Source: Burkholderia latens
GTDB taxonomy: Bacteria; Pseudomonadota; Gammaproteobacteria; Burkholderiales; Burkholderiaceae
Reading direction: 5' to 3'
DNA length: 64,000 nucleotides
Assembly (NCBI RefSeq): GCF_902499045.1
Contig: NZ_CABVPL010000004.1
Coordinates: 186,001-250,000, forward strand
Shown: in pieces, positions 1-8,426 of the stretch
How positions within the stretch are numbered: position 1 is the first letter of the stretch
Layout: each line of letters opens with the position of its first letter
Position numbers and translations under genes: made by a program
Notes under the pieces: generated by a model
Seen by the model: only the letters and a program-made list of their open reading frames with translations
Databases searched by the model: none
Told to the model about the DNA's origin: nothing

Positions 1-939
1 CCGACCGGCGTGAAGGTGTTCAACTGGCTGTTCACGATGTATCGCGGCCGGATCGAATTCACGACGCCCGTGCTGTGGACGATCGGCTTCATGGTCACCT
101 TCACGCTCGGCGGCATGACCGGCGTGATGATGGCGATCCCGGGCGCGGACTTCGTGCTGCACAACAGCCTGTTCCTGATCGCGCACTTCCACAACGTGAT
201 CATCGGCGGCGTGCTGTTCGGTTATCTCGCGGGCTTCAACTACTGGTTCCCGAAGGCGTTCGGCTTCAAGCTGAACGAGAAACTCGGCAAGGCTGCGTTC
301 TGGTTCTGGCAGGTCGGCTTCTACGTCGCGTTCGTGCCGCTCTACGTGCTCGGCTTCATGGGCATGACGCGGCGTCTGAACCACTACGACAACCCGGCGT
401 GGCATCCGTGGCTGCTGGTCGCCGCGTTCGGCGCCGTGCTGATCGCGATCGGCATCGCTTGCCAGCTGCTGCAACTGGTCGTCAGCATCCGCAATCGGAA
501 CCTGCCGGCGTACCGTGACACCACGGGCGATCCGTGGGGCGGCCGCACGCTGGAATGGGCGACCTCGTCGCCGCCGGCCGACTATAACTTCGCGGTGATC
601 CCGCAAGTGCGCACGCTCGACGCGTACGCCGACATGAAGGCGCGCGGCGATGGCCGGCCGAACCCGGCGGCGATCCGCGACATCCACATGCCGTCGAATA
701 CGTGTGCGGGCCTCGTGGTCGCGATCTTCAGCCTGGTGCTGGGCTTCGCGCTGGTATGGCACATCTGGTGGATGGCGATCGGCGGCCTGGTCGGCATCGT
801 CGCGACGCTCGTGATCTACAGCTCGCGTGACAACGACGGCTACTACATCCCGGCGACGAAGGTGCGCAAGATCGAAGAGAAGCAACCGGCGGCGCGCGTG
901 GCCACGCGTGTCGACGACGTGGAACTGGAGGCCAACTGA
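1..939 (+). CDS. cyoB: Cytochrome bo3 ubiquinol oxidase subunit I, C-terminal part (5' end outside window)
   Basis: This is the C-terminal 312 residues of the haem-copper oxidase subunit I that oxidises ubiquinol and pumps protons in the inner membrane. The frame is open from base 1 (PTGVKVFNW), so the gene starts before the window. The [12 protein letters not shown] segment holds the two adjacent histidines that ligate haem o3 and haem b in this family. It is followed by several hydrophobic helices and the charged C-terminal tail typical of CyoB. The stop overlaps the cyoC start (TGATG), as in a translationally coupled cyo operon. The third codon positions are almost all G or C, as expected for native Burkholderia-type sequence. 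Confidence 0.97.
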   Translation, partial: PTGVKVFNWLFTMYRGRIEFTTPVLWTIGFMVTFTLGGMTGVMMAIPGADFVLHNSLFLIAHFHNVIIGGVLFGYLAGFNYWFPKAFGFKLNEKLGKAAFWFWQVGFYVAFVPLYVLGFMGMTRRLNHYDNPAWHPWLLVAAFGAVLIAIGIACQLLQLVVSIRNRNLPAYRDTTGDPWGGRTLEWATSSPPADYNFAVIPQVRTLDAYADMKARGDGRPNPAAIRDIHMPSNTCAGLVVAIFSLVLGFALVWHIWWMAIGGLVGIVATLVIYSSRDNDGYYIPATKVRKIEEKQPAARVATRVDDVELEAN

Positions 940-1547
940 TGTTGCAGAAAACCTTGAGCGCAACCCTGCTCGAACACGACGACCATCCGCCGTCGCACTC
1001 GGTGTTCGGCTTCTGGCTGTACCTGATGACCGACTGCGTGATCTTCGCGGCGCTGTTCGCGACGTTCGCGGTGCTCGGCAACCAGTACGCGGGCGGTCCG
1101 ACCGCGAAGGACCTGTTCGACATTCCGGGCGTCGCGGTGGAAACCGCCGCGCTGCTGCTGTCGAGCATCACGTACGGCTTCGCGATGCTGGCCGCGTACA
1201 AGCAGCGGCGCGGCGCGCTGCTCGCATGGCTCGCGGTGACGTTCGTGCTCGGCGCGGCGTTCCTCGCGATGGAGCTGCGCGAGTTCTCGCACCTGACCGC
1301 GGAAGGTGCGGGCCCGCAGCGCAGCGCGTTCCTGTCGGCGTTCTTCACGCTGGTCGGCACGCACGGGCTGCACGTGACGGCCGGCCTGCTGTGGATGATC
1401 GTGCTCGCCGGGCAGATCGTATTGCGCGGCGGCGACCTGACCGATCGCGACCTGCGGCGCCTGACGTGCCTGAGCCTCTTCTGGCACTTCCTCGACATCG
1501 TGTGGATCTGCGTGTTTTCCTTTGTCTATCTCGCGAGCGTGATCTAA
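939..1547 (+). CDS. cyoC: Cytochrome bo3 ubiquinol oxidase subunit III
   Basis: The product has 202 residues with five predicted hydrophobic helices and a cytosolic N-terminus rich in His/Asp ([10 protein letters not shown]). It belongs to the CyoC/CoxC family of accessory oxidase subunits. Family hallmarks include [10 protein letters not shown] near the start, the MELREF segment and THGLHVTAG in helix 4. The ATG overlaps the cyoB stop by one base, and the gene ends one codon before cyoD, so cyoBCD is one transcript. The subunit has no redox centre; it stabilises subunit I. Length and composition are normal for the family. Confidence 0.96.
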   Translation: MLQKTLSATLLEHDDHPPSHSVFGFWLYLMTDCVIFAALFATFAVLGNQYAGGPTAKDLFDIPGVAVETAALLLSSITYGFAMLAAYKQRRGALLAWLAVTFVLGAAFLAMELREFSHLTAEGAGPQRSAFLSAFFTLVGTHGLHVTAGLLWMIVLAGQIVLRGGDLTDRDLRRLTCLSLFWHFLDIVWICVFSFVYLASVI

Positions 1548-1880
1548 ATGGCTCATTCGCATTCGTCTCAACTCGAAGAAGGGCACGGCAGCGTCGGCGG
1601 CTATGTCGCGGGCTTCATTCTGTCGGTGCTGCTCACGGCCGCGTCGTTCGGCCTCGTGATGGGCGGCGTGCTGTCGCCGCACGCATCGCTGATCGCGCTG
1701 GCCGCGCTCGCGTTCGTGCAGATCGTCGTTCACCTCGTGTACTTCCTGCACATGAACGGTTCGTCGGGTCAGCGCTGGAACGTGATGGCGTTCAGCTACA
1801 CCGTGCTGACCGCGGCGATCCTGATCGTCGGCACGCTGTGGGTGATGCACAACGTCAGCATGAACATGATGTCGCGTTGA
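1548..1880 (+). CDS. cyoD: Cytochrome bo3 ubiquinol oxidase subunit IV
   Basis: This is a 110-residue protein with three hydrophobic helices and a short His-rich N-terminus (MAHSHSSQLEEGHGS), the usual form of CyoD, the smallest bo3 oxidase subunit, involved in assembly. It begins directly after the cyoC stop. HLVYFLHM and the C-terminal GTLWVMHNVSMNMM are family-like. No cyoE (haem O synthase) follows; the operon appears to end here. The 234 bases to the next start hold no convincing hairpin terminator. Confidence 0.95.
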   Translation: MAHSHSSQLEEGHGSVGGYVAGFILSVLLTAASFGLVMGGVLSPHASLIALAALAFVQIVVHLVYFLHMNGSSGQRWNVMAFSYTVLTAAILIVGTLWVMHNVSMNMMSR

Positions 1881-2114
1881 CATTGCGACGACGCACCGGC
1901 AGACCTGTTTGACCAAAAAATGGCTGATCCGACCTAGCGGCAATAGATGCCCGTTGGGCGAAATCATCGCAACTGGCCGGCAAGACCTCGACGCCTAGCC
2001 TTGAGCTTATCCCAAGTACCACGTGTAGTCCCTATGGTTCGTCAGTTAAACCGATCACCAGCTCTTGGGCAACACGTGAAGACGCAGTACAGATATGTTC
2101 TGAAGGAGAGTCAT

Positions 2115-3560
2115 ATGAGTATGCTGTTTCCGACGACACCTGAATTTGTCGGGCTTTACGAACCAAGCCGTGTTGAGGCCGACGTTGTGGATCTTGAGGT
2201 CGAAGGATCTCTGCCGGAGAGTATCAAAGGAGTCTTCTACCAAGTGGCTCCCGATCCGCAGTATCCCCCGATGCTTGGCGCCGATATCTTCTTTAACGGT
2301 GACGGTGCCGTCAGCGCATTTCGGTTCAGTGACGGTAAAGTCAGTCTGAAACGGCGCTACGTGCAAACCGAAAGATTGCTTGCCCAACGTCGGGAACACC
2401 GTTCCCTCACCGGGGTTTATCGTAACGTCTTTACGAACGACCCTTTGGCAGCGCGGAACAACAGCACTGCCAACACGACAGTGGTGAAGCACAATGGTGT
2501 CCTGTTGGCGCTCAAGGAAGACAACCTTCCATACGCGATGGATCCCGACACTCTTGAAACCATCGGCGTATGGGATTTCGGAGGGCAGGTGCGATCGGCC
2601 ACGTTTACTGCCCATCCCAAAGTGGACCCGGAAACCGGTGACTTGCTGTGCTTCGCCTACGAGGCCAAGGGCGAGGGTACACCGGATATCGCGTACTACG
2701 AGATCGCCGCGTCAGGTGAGGTGAAGCGCGAAGTCTGGTTCAAAGCGCCGTATGCTGCAATGATTCACGATTTCGCCGTTACCGAGAACTACGTCGTATT
2801 TCCGGTGATCCCTTTAACTGTCGATCTCGAGCGAATGAAAAGGGGTGGCCAGCACTTTCAGTGGCAACCCGACCTTCCGCAACTCTTTGGAGTTCTTCCT
2901 AGACGCGGCAACGAAAGAGATGTGCGTTGGTATTACGGGCCGGCAAATGGGTTTCAGGGACACACGCTGAACTCCTTCGAAGAAGGAAGCCGCGTTTTCG
3001 TGGACATGCCGGTCGCGGACGGGAACGCTTTTTATTTTTTCCCGCAGGAAGACGGCTCATTCCCGCCACTCGAGACCCTCAAGGTGTCATTGATGCGTTG
3101 GACGTTCGATCTTGAATCGGAGATCGATGACGTTGAACCCGAAGCGCTGACGGACTTCCCGTGTGAGTTTCCGCGCTGCGATCCTCGATACATGGGAAAA
3201 ACATATCGACACGGGTTTGTGCTCAAATTCGATCCGTCCTTGCCATATGATGGGAAGTCGCTTGGCGCACCCCCGTTCCAGTTTTTTAACACGCTGGCGC
3301 GAGTCGATGTCGTATCGGGCGATACTGAGGCGTGGTTCGCCGGCGACGCGGAGTGTTTCCAAGAGCCGATCTTCGTCCCGCGCAGCCCGGACGCGCCCGA
3401 AGGTGACGGATTTGTCATGAGCGTTCTCAACCACCTGCGATCTAAAACGACCGAACTTGTGGTACTTGACGCGATGAAATTGTCATCGGGGCCTGTAGCG
3501 CGTATCAAAATCCCGTTCCGGCTGCGAATGTCATTGCATGGCACCTGGTCACCGCTCTGA
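2115..3560 (+). CDS. Carotenoid oxygenase family (lignostilbene/carotenoid cleavage) dioxygenase
   Basis: A 481-residue protein of the retinal-pigment-epithelium-65/carotenoid cleavage oxygenase family. These are non-haem Fe(II) enzymes that split a C=C bond with O2 in carotenoids, stilbenes or phenylpropanoid dimers. The four iron-ligand histidines are present in their expected contexts: H167 (FTAHPK), H218 (MIHDF), H283 (GHTLNS) and H475 (SLHGTWSP). The ATG at 2115 was chosen because it follows GAAGGAGAG with good spacing; the longer frame to 1947 has no such site. Codon use is clearly less GC-biased than the neighbouring cyo genes, which suggests separate acquisition. Substrate cannot be read from sequence; lignostilbene-type or apocarotenoid substrates are both possible. 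Confidence 0.88.
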   Translation: MSMLFPTTPEFVGLYEPSRVEADVVDLEVEGSLPESIKGVFYQVAPDPQYPPMLGADIFFNGDGAVSAFRFSDGKVSLKRRYVQTERLLAQRREHRSLTGVYRNVFTNDPLAARNNSTANTTVVKHNGVLLALKEDNLPYAMDPDTLETIGVWDFGGQVRSATFTAHPKVDPETGDLLCFAYEAKGEGTPDIAYYEIAASGEVKREVWFKAPYAAMIHDFAVTENYVVFPVIPLTVDLERMKRGGQHFQWQPDLPQLFGVLPRRGNERDVRWYYGPANGFQGHTLNSFEEGSRVFVDMPVADGNAFYFFPQEDGSFPPLETLKVSLMRWTFDLESEIDDVEPEALTDFPCEFPRCDPRYMGKTYRHGFVLKFDPSLPYDGKSLGAPPFQFFNTLARVDVVSGDTEAWFAGDAECFQEPIFVPRSPDAPEGDGFVMSVLNHLRSKTTELVVLDAMKLSSGPVARIKIPFRLRMSLHGTWSPL

Positions 3561-3573
3561 CCCACCACTGTAA

Positions 3574-3609
3574 ACCGCTTCCATTCTGATGTTTGAAAAT
3601 GGAAGCGGT
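3574..3609. terminator. Perfect 12-bp hairpin downstream of the dioxygenase gene
   Basis: ACCGCTTCCATT is followed by a 12-nt loop and its exact complement AATGGAAGCGGT. It lies 14 bases after the stop at 3560, between convergent genes. There is no T-run after the stem, so it may be a Rho-aided or bidirectional terminator, or an mRNA-stabilising hairpin. Confidence 0.6.
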
Positions 3610-3841
3610 GACAAGTCTCCTCGCTATGCAGCGGCGGCCGCGTTCATGGCAGAATCGGCACCGCTGCTCCAATCGACAACAGCCATCCCACTCCGCTCGT
3701 GACCGTATTGGATCAATTGATTGGGAACCCGTGCCGCATTGCACCGGTGCAGCGTACGCAATCTCGGCTTACTCGTATGTAGCTGAGGCGTGAGGGGAAT
3801 CACGCCGAACTCCCAATGCGCGCACCGTCTGTTAAAGTTTC

Positions 3842-5164
3842 TCAGTGCAGCCACGTCATCAAGATAGTCGCGAAGACGACCATCGCCGCACCGCCGATGC
3901 GTGTGGAAATCTGCGCGAAGGGCATTAGGCCCATTCGATTCGAAGATGACAAGATCGCCACGTCTCCCGTTCCTCCCAGTCCACTGTGGCATGCGGTGAC
4001 AATCGCGGACTCTACTGGATACATCTTGAGCCAAGCACCGACGAAGAAACCGGAAGCGACCATCGAGAGGACAACCGATGTGCAGATCACAAAATAGCCG
4101 GGCGAGAAGGCGCTAACGAGCTTGTCCCAGGAGACGAACAACGCACCGAGCCCAACCAGAATGGAGAAAGTGAGATTCGTCGACATGAACTTGTACATTT
4201 GATACGCACCGACTTCCATCGACTCGGGAATCGCGCGGCACACTTTCAGTAGTGCTGCGGCGATGATCATGAGGACGGGGCCGGGTATTCCGGTCAGCGG
4301 TGCAAGAAGGCCACCCACAATAAAGAGCGTGCAGGAGAGGAGCAAACCCAACCCCATCAGTCGCAAATCCAATGCAGCTTCCGCTTTCTGCGCCTTCAGC
4401 AGTTCCTGGTCCTCGCCGGTTTTCACCAGCATTCCGTCTCCGCTGAAATGACGGTGTTTCTCGCCGAATCGGCTGAGAACACCGCTGGAGAGAATGGCAA
4501 CGACGTTGCCGATCAGCGCAGCTGGCACCATAGTCGCGATGAGATGCCCCTGGGCTGCGCCGGTAATCTCCGAATAGCCGATGGAAAGCGGCAGAATGCC
4601 TTCACCGATGCCGCCACCAAGAATCGGCATAACGATGTAGAAGAACGTGTGCTTCGGGTCGTAGCCGAACATCAGGCCGGCAGCGACGCCCGCTGCGATC
4701 GCTGCAATGGTTCCTACGAGGAGCGGCACGAACATCTTCAGGAAGCCCTGAATCAGGATCTTCCGGTTCATTCCTAGGATGCTGCCCGCGACAAGACAGG
4801 CGATATAGAGATATTGAAGATTGGCGGTCTTCATGGTAGTTGTGATCGCCTTCATCGCGGCCTCGTCCATGAGCTTGTAGCCAAGCAGAGCTGATGGCAC
4901 GAACAGACAGAGAATGGCAGGACCGCCTATATGCCGAAGAAGCGGAACTCTCCGGCCTATTTCTCCGAGCAGCATTCCTGATAGCATGAGCACCGCAAAG
5001 CCACCGATCATGTCGTTGGGCAGTTTCTTCGTCATGGCCGCCGCCGCAGTGACAACCACAAGCACGGCGAACATCGGAGCCGGCATGCCGCCGATTCTGA
5101 AGTTGACGACCGTCGAGCGTCGCGCTATCGGCGGAGAGCTTGTATCGGCACGAGAGGATTCCAT
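3842..5164 (-). CDS. 2-hydroxycarboxylate transporter (2HCT/CitS family) symporter
   Basis: A 440-residue inner-membrane carrier with about eleven hydrophobic segments, of the 2-hydroxycarboxylate transporter family, which takes up citrate, malate or related acids with Na+ or H+. Both re-entrant-loop GGxG signatures are visible: GGGIGEG at 183-189 and GLGGTGD at 395-401. They are followed by SSSNRM and QISTRIGG, whose arginines (R410, R422) correspond to substrate-binding positions in CitS-like carriers. The ATG at 5164 has GGAGAC just upstream; an extension to 5242 lacks support. It is co-directional with and just downstream of leuDC paralogues, so it probably imports the hydroxy acid handled by that hydro-lyase. 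Confidence 0.88.
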   Translation of the reverse strand: MESSRADTSSPPIARRSTVVNFRIGGMPAPMFAVLVVVTAAAAMTKKLPNDMIGGFAVLMLSGMLLGEIGRRVPLLRHIGGPAILCLFVPSALLGYKLMDEAAMKAITTTMKTANLQYLYIACLVAGSILGMNRKILIQGFLKMFVPLLVGTIAAIAAGVAAGLMFGYDPKHTFFYIVMPILGGGIGEGILPLSIGYSEITGAAQGHLIATMVPAALIGNVVAILSSGVLSRFGEKHRHFSGDGMLVKTGEDQELLKAQKAEAALDLRLMGLGLLLSCTLFIVGGLLAPLTGIPGPVLMIIAAALLKVCRAIPESMEVGAYQMYKFMSTNLTFSILVGLGALFVSWDKLVSAFSPGYFVICTSVVLSMVASGFFVGAWLKMYPVESAIVTACHSGLGGTGDVAILSSSNRMGLMPFAQISTRIGGAAMVVFATILMTWLH

Positions 5165-5264
5165 CAGATGTCTCCAATATTTATATCTACATCGCCTGGC
5201 TAGCAGAGCCAGGCGGAACAGCATCTCAGTGCGTCTATGCACAACGCACCTGGCTGGAATCCGG

Positions 5265-5903
5265 TCAGGCGGTGCGTTGCTGCCGGGGCAGGTCGATCTT
5301 CATCCACGAATGATCTGCGTAGTGGCGGCGTTCGAACGCAGCGATGGCATCCTCCTCGCTGAGCGTCATGCCGATCATGTCTAGCCCTTCGACGAACATT
5401 CGCTTCTGCCGGGCCGGCAACTGGAACGGGTACTCGCTGCCGTCGAAGGTCCGGACTACTTGACGCTGCACATCAATCGTCAGCGCGGCCGTTGCGGCGT
5501 TTTCGGTCCGTTCGATGAGTTGCGACACGACGGACGGGGCCAGCATGATGAGCAGCAACCGATTGTTGAGCGCATTGAAATAGAAGATTTCGCCGAAGCT
5601 CGGTGCGATAACCGCCTCGAAGCCAGCCTGTTGCAGGCCCCATACCGCATGCTCCCGGCTAGAGCCGCACCCGAAGTTTGCTCCCGCCACGAGGATGTTT
5701 GCACGTTCATACCCGGGACGGTTCAGCACGAAGTCCTGTCGTGGCTCGCCGGATGGCTCGTAACGAAGGTCGTAAAGAACCCCGCGTGCAAGACCTGACT
5801 TGTCGATGCCGAATAGGAACTGCTTCGGCATGATCTGATCGGTATCGAGGTTGTTCAGCGGAAGCGGTGCCGCAACGCCTCTGATGGACACGTGTTTAGT
5901 CAT
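5265..5903 (-). CDS. leuD: 3-isopropylmalate dehydratase small subunit paralogue
   Basis: A 212-residue swivelling-domain subunit of the aconitase superfamily. The family signature GANFGCGSSREHAVW is intact, and PSFGEIFYFNALNN follows as in LeuD. Its start overlaps the end of the leuC-type gene by eight bases, so the two are coupled. No leuB or other leucine biosynthetic gene is nearby. Instead the pair sits with a 2-hydroxycarboxylate carrier and a divergent LysR, which suggests catabolism of a malate-like acid (for example citramalate or D-malate) rather than leucine synthesis. Substrate is inferred from context only. Confidence 0.86.
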   Translation of the reverse strand: MTKHVSIRGVAAPLPLNNLDTDQIMPKQFLFGIDKSGLARGVLYDLRYEPSGEPRQDFVLNRPGYERANILVAGANFGCGSSREHAVWGLQQAGFEAVIAPSFGEIFYFNALNNRLLLIMLAPSVVSQLIERTENAATAALTIDVQRQVVRTFDGSEYPFQLPARQKRMFVEGLDMIGMTLSEEDAIAAFERRHYADHSWMKIDLPRQQRTA

Positions 5904-7308
5904 GGCTGAATTCCTTGCGTACGTCTACGATGCGTCCGGCCAGCGCGGCGGCTGCCGCCATCGCGGGGCTCATCAGATGTGTGCGTGCCCCGCGGCCCTG
6001 ACGGCCCTCAAAGTTTCGATTGGTCGTCGATGCGCAGCGCTGGCCGGGTTGAAGAATGTCGTCGTTCATCGCGAGGCACATCGAGCAGCCGGGTTGGCGC
6101 CATTCAAATCCGGCGTCAATCAGGATCTGCGCGATGCCTTCGCGCTCGGCCTGCTCGCGAACAAGGCCTGAACCGGGTACGACCATTGCACGCACCTCTT
6201 GCGCAACCTTTCGCCCTCGCACGATCTCCGCGACGGCGCGCAGATCCTCGATTCGCGCATTGGTGCAGGAGCCGATGAATACATGGTCGACTGGGAGGCC
6301 GTCGATGGGTTGTCCGGCATCGAGGCCCATGTAGGCGAGTGCCTTGGATGCGTTGCCGCGCTCGACAGGTTCATCTGACAGCGGCGGGATCTGTTCGGTC
6401 ACCGCGATGGCCTGATCGGGACTGGTGCCCCAGGTGACGAATGGCGCGACGTCACTTGCGTCGAAACTATGCGACACGTCGAAGGTCGCGTCGGCGTCAG
6501 ACTTCAGCTCCTTCCACTGTTCGGTCGCACGGGCGAGCTCCGTTGGTGAAAGATCCTTGATGCGTTCCGCGACGTAGGTCACCGTTGTGTCGTCAGGTGC
6601 GATCAGCGCGCCGCGTGCCCCGGCTTCGACGGTCATGTTGCACAGGGTCATGCGGGCTTCCGCGCTCAGCGCCGCGATCGCGGGCCCAGAGTATTCGACG
6701 ACAAAACCTCGCGCACCCTGAGCGCCGATCTTCGAAATGATGTAGAGCACCAGATCCTTCGACGTCGTGCCGCGGGGCAAAACCCCCTCCACGTGGATGC
6801 GCATGTCGCGTGCGACGCGGTAGATCAATGTCTGCGTCGCGAGTACGTGTTCGACCTCAGACGTCCCGATACCGAAGCCCAATGCGCCGAGCGCGCCATA
6901 GGTGGTCGTGTGGCTGTCGCCGCACAGCACCACCATGCCGGGCCGGATTAGGCCGAGCTCCGGCGCGACTACGTGCTCGATGCCTTGCTCGCGGTCTTGT
7001 ACGTCGAACAAATGAATGCCGTGTGCCCGGCAATTGCGCGTGAAATTGGCCGCCTGATGCGCCGCTGCATCGATGAGGATGGTGCGGTCCTGAACCGGCA
7101 CCGGATGCGTCGGAATCACGTGGTCGACGATGCCCATCTGCTTCTCCGGACAACGGACGGAGAGTTTTTTTTCGCCGAGCCCGGCAAATGCCTGGGGGCT
7201 CGTGTACTCGTTCATGATATGCAGGTCGGCGTACAGGGCGACGTGCTGCTCGTCGACGTCGAAGACCGTATGGCGTGTCACGATCTTCTGGTAAAGCGTC
7301 TGTCCCAT
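5896..7308 (-). CDS. leuC: 3-isopropylmalate dehydratase large subunit paralogue
   Basis: A 470-residue [4Fe-4S] hydro-lyase large subunit. The three cluster cysteines are C348 (GSCTN), C408 and C411 (GCSMC), positions matching LeuC. CGDSHTTTYGALG and GFGIGTSEVEHVLATQT are present too. The start at 7308 follows GGAGGAAAG; the upstream extension to 7392 is not supported. The residues before the second cysteine motif read WRQPGCSMCLAMNDD rather than the usual WREAGCSMCLGMN, so this may be a functionally shifted paralogue. It forms a heterodimer with the overlapping leuD product and is probably controlled by the divergent LysR at 7421. Confidence 0.88.
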   Translation of the reverse strand: MGQTLYQKIVTRHTVFDVDEQHVALYADLHIMNEYTSPQAFAGLGEKKLSVRCPEKQMGIVDHVIPTHPVPVQDRTILIDAAAHQAANFTRNCRAHGIHLFDVQDREQGIEHVVAPELGLIRPGMVVLCGDSHTTTYGALGALGFGIGTSEVEHVLATQTLIYRVARDMRIHVEGVLPRGTTSKDLVLYIISKIGAQGARGFVVEYSGPAIAALSAEARMTLCNMTVEAGARGALIAPDDTTVTYVAERIKDLSPTELARATEQWKELKSDADATFDVSHSFDASDVAPFVTWGTSPDQAIAVTEQIPPLSDEPVERGNASKALAYMGLDAGQPIDGLPVDHVFIGSCTNARIEDLRAVAEIVRGRKVAQEVRAMVVPGSGLVREQAEREGIAQILIDAGFEWRQPGCSMCLAMNDDILQPGQRCASTTNRNFEGRQGRGARTHLMSPAMAAAAALAGRIVDVRKEFSHD

Positions 7309-7420
7309 CTTTCCTCCAGTCTCCGTATCCCGTTGATGCGGATGTCCAACGAAGTGTAATTGGGCGACTGGAGCAGTAAAATGGATGACCACTTAACCTA
7401 TTATTAAATATAACTTTAAA
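7309..7420. promoter_or_regulatory. Divergent promoter region between leuC-type operon and LysR gene
   Basis: This 112-base gap separates two divergent starts. It contains a conspicuous AT-rich block (about 7394-7418) in otherwise GC-rich sequence, which fits a promoter and a LysR-type operator. No single T-N11-A site could be singled out with confidence. Confidence 0.5.
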
Positions 7421-8308
7421 ATGGACCCAATCGCAGACCTCGAATTCTTTGCACGGCTGGTGACACAGGGCAGTCTGTCCGCGTTGGCTCGCGATCTCGG
7501 TGTGACGCCGCCGGCCGTGAGCGCGCGACTGAGTCAACTGGAGCGCCGTTTGGGCGTGAAGCTGCTGAATCGGACCACGCGTCGGCTTGCGATGACGCAC
7601 GAGGGAGAGTTGTATCTTTCGACTGGATCGAAGCTGCTCGAGCAGGTTCAGGAACTGGAGCGGATGGTGTCGAGCAGTCGCGAGCAGCCTCAAGGCCTGT
7701 TGAAGGTCAATGCGACATTCGGTTTTGGACGACGCCACATCGCTCCCGCACTATCCGAGTTTCGGCGGCAGTATCCGGAAGTGGATGTTCAACTGGAACT
7801 GACCGATCGCCCGATGAACCTGGCCGAACTGGCCTATGACGTCGGCATTCGTTTCGGAGAGCTACCGGATCAGCGGCTCGTGGGCAGAAAGCTCGCGTCG
7901 AACCGGCGCTTCGTCTGCGCGTCCCCCACGTACCTCAAGAAACACGGCATCCCGAAAACCCCCGGAGAATTGCGCAACCAGATGTGCATCGTCCTGAGGG
8001 AAAACGATACCGCGTATGGCACCTGGCACTTCACAAAGGGCAAGCGCCACGAACTTGTCAAAGTGCACGGCGCGATGAGCAGCAACGATGGGGAGGTCAC
8101 GCTCCAATGGGCCATCGACGGTCATGGAATACTGGTCCGGTCCGAATGGGACGTACAGACGTCGATCGATTCCGGCAAGCTGACGCGCGTACTTGCCGAC
8201 TGGTCGTTACCGTCGGCGGACATCTATGCGACTTATCCGGAGAGGTTGAACCTGTCGGCAAAGGTCCGCGTGTTTGTCGATTTCCTGGAGACCCACATCA
8301 AGCCGTAG
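7421..8308 (+). CDS. LysR-family transcriptional regulator
   Basis: A 295-residue LysR regulator. The N-terminal winged helix-turn-helix (about residues 15-60) reads LSALARDLGVTPPAVSARL followed by LERRLGVKLLNRTTRRLAMT, and a periplasmic-binding-protein-like effector domain follows. It is transcribed away from the leuC/leuD/2HCT operon and most likely regulates it in response to a hydroxy or unsaturated carboxylic acid. Length is typical. No recognition beyond the family level is possible. Confidence 0.92.
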   Translation: MDPIADLEFFARLVTQGSLSALARDLGVTPPAVSARLSQLERRLGVKLLNRTTRRLAMTHEGELYLSTGSKLLEQVQELERMVSSSREQPQGLLKVNATFGFGRRHIAPALSEFRRQYPEVDVQLELTDRPMNLAELAYDVGIRFGELPDQRLVGRKLASNRRFVCASPTYLKKHGIPKTPGELRNQMCIVLRENDTAYGTWHFTKGKRHELVKVHGAMSSNDGEVTLQWAIDGHGILVRSEWDVQTSIDSGKLTRVLADWSLPSADIYATYPERLNLSAKVRVFVDFLETHIKP

Positions 8309-8426
8309 ATCGCGGCATTCGAGAGATGCATGTGACGTGCGGCTGCGATGAACAGGAGGTCGGCTCGAGAATCGCACGATACGTCGGAACGAGTGACGAT
8401 GACTGAAGCGGCGGCCGAACTGATAG

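Noticed and set aside
843-1967. 374-residue minus-strand frame over cyoB-cyoD
   Set aside because: His/Arg-rich antisense shadow in GC-rich sequence; the plus strand encodes three coupled oxidase subunits.
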